Origin: Clostridia bacterium
Lineage (GTDB): Bacteria > Bacillota > Clostridia > Oscillospirales > CAG-272
Reading direction: 5' to 3'
Length of the DNA stretch: 5,691 nucleotides
NCBI GenBank assembly: GCA_017466495.1
Contig: JAFTUB010000065.1
Span: 1 to 5,691 of the forward strand
This document shows positions 5,345 through 5,691 of this stretch, piece by piece (the stretch's first letter is position 1; every line of letters starts with the position of its first letter). Made by a program: the position numbers and the translations under genes. A model generated the notes under the pieces. The model had not been told where the DNA came from, did not search any database, and was given only the letters and a program-made list of their open reading frames with translations.

Positions 5345-5691
5345 TTGCATCACGCGGTGAGATTTACGGGAGCGCAGATCCGATACATCCTTTGGCTGGA
5401 CCGCCTTTCCCGGGGCGGATGCGGAGTGAAAAATGTGGAGCTGGCCGAGGCCCTGGGGCTCAGCCGTCCCAGCGTGCATCAGATGCTGCGGGCACTCGGT
5501 GACCTTGGTGTGGTCAGGCAGGAGACCTTCGGGCTTGCTCACCTTACCGACGGGGGGCGGGCGCTGGCCCGGAAATATGCGGTCTGCTTTACCCTGCTGG
5601 AGGAGAAAATGGCCGATTTGTGCGGGCAAGGCGGAGTGAGTGAAGCCGCACTCTGTGGGCTTTTGGCGGATATGTCCTCCGAAAGCACGGA
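5345..5691 (+). CDS. DtxR/MntR-like winged-helix regulator, N-terminal part (cut by window end)
   Basis: The open frame runs from TTG 5345 to the window edge, giving 115 residues with no stop. Residues 31-53 (VELAEALGLSRPSVHQMLRALGD) form a helix-turn-helix, and residues about 54-69 (LGVVRQETFGLAHLTD) form the wing, followed by GGRALARKYA. The stretch from V31 to E86 can be laid on Bacillus MntR (recalled from memory) without gaps, including the S-V-x-x-M recognition helix core and the L-L-E that starts the dimerisation helix. This indicates a DtxR/MntR-type metalloregulator, in keeping with its place after feo. The positions equivalent to MntR D8, E11 and H77 appear to be A10, R13 and F82, so metal binding may differ. 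No promoter is visible between the terminator and the start codon, so expression may rely on read-through. A general MarR-like winged-helix protein is a less likely alternative. Confidence 0.78.
   Translation, partial: MHHAVRFTGAQIRYILWLDRLSRGGCGVKNVELAEALGLSRPSVHQMLRALGDLGVVRQETFGLAHLTDGGRALARKYAVCFTLLEEKMADLCGQGGVSEAALCGLLADMSSEST

Noticed and set aside
5113..5502. Plus-strand open frame overlapping the Cys-rich gene, terminator and regulator
   Set aside because: It reads through an intrinsic terminator and is out of frame with two better-supported genes.

Overview
The window looks like chromosomal DNA of a moderately GC-rich gut Firmicute of the Clostridia, most like the Oscillospiraceae/Ruminococcaceae. 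This is inferred from the feoA-feoB-small Cys-rich protein-DtxR-like regulator order, strong GGAGG ribosome binding sites, near-consensus sigma-A promoters and hairpin-rich intergenic repeats. No species can be named from the sequence alone.

Layout. Positions 1-47 hold no recognisable feature. Positions 48-107 carry a hairpin repeat with a G-run block. Positions 117-2353 form a minus-strand two-gene operon: a PHP-domain metal-dependent hydrolase, then pepT (peptidase T), whose start codon overlaps the PHP stop codon (TGATG). Its promoter is at 2393-2421. Positions 2354-2739 are a divergent intergenic region. It holds the PHP promoter, a second copy of the hairpin repeat in opposite orientation, one palindrome, a perfect consensus promoter for feoA, and a second palindrome sitting at the predicted feoA transcription start. 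Plus-strand genes follow: feoA (2740-2952), feoB (3093-5096), a 58-residue FeoB-associated Cys-rich membrane protein (5106-5282), an intrinsic terminator (5292-5327), and the N-terminal part of a DtxR/MntR-like winged-helix regulator that starts at TTG 5345 and runs off the right edge.

How it works together. The plus-strand block is a ferrous iron uptake system: FeoB is the GTP-dependent Fe(II) permease, FeoA its small SH3-like partner, and the Cys-rich protein an accessory membrane peptide. Three copies of a GTTAG-N6-CTAAC palindrome lie upstream of feoA and between feoA and feoB. These are the likely operators of an iron-responsive repressor, and the regulator at the right edge is the obvious candidate. 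The pepT/PHP operon appears functionally unrelated (peptide catabolism plus an uncharacterised hydrolase).

Most notable are the three-copy operator set next to its probable regulator, the non-canonical metal-ligand positions in that regulator, and a pair of inverted hairpin repeats whose stems differ in sequence but keep base pairing. I see no CRISPR array, tRNA, rRNA, transposase gene or clearly new multi-gene system.
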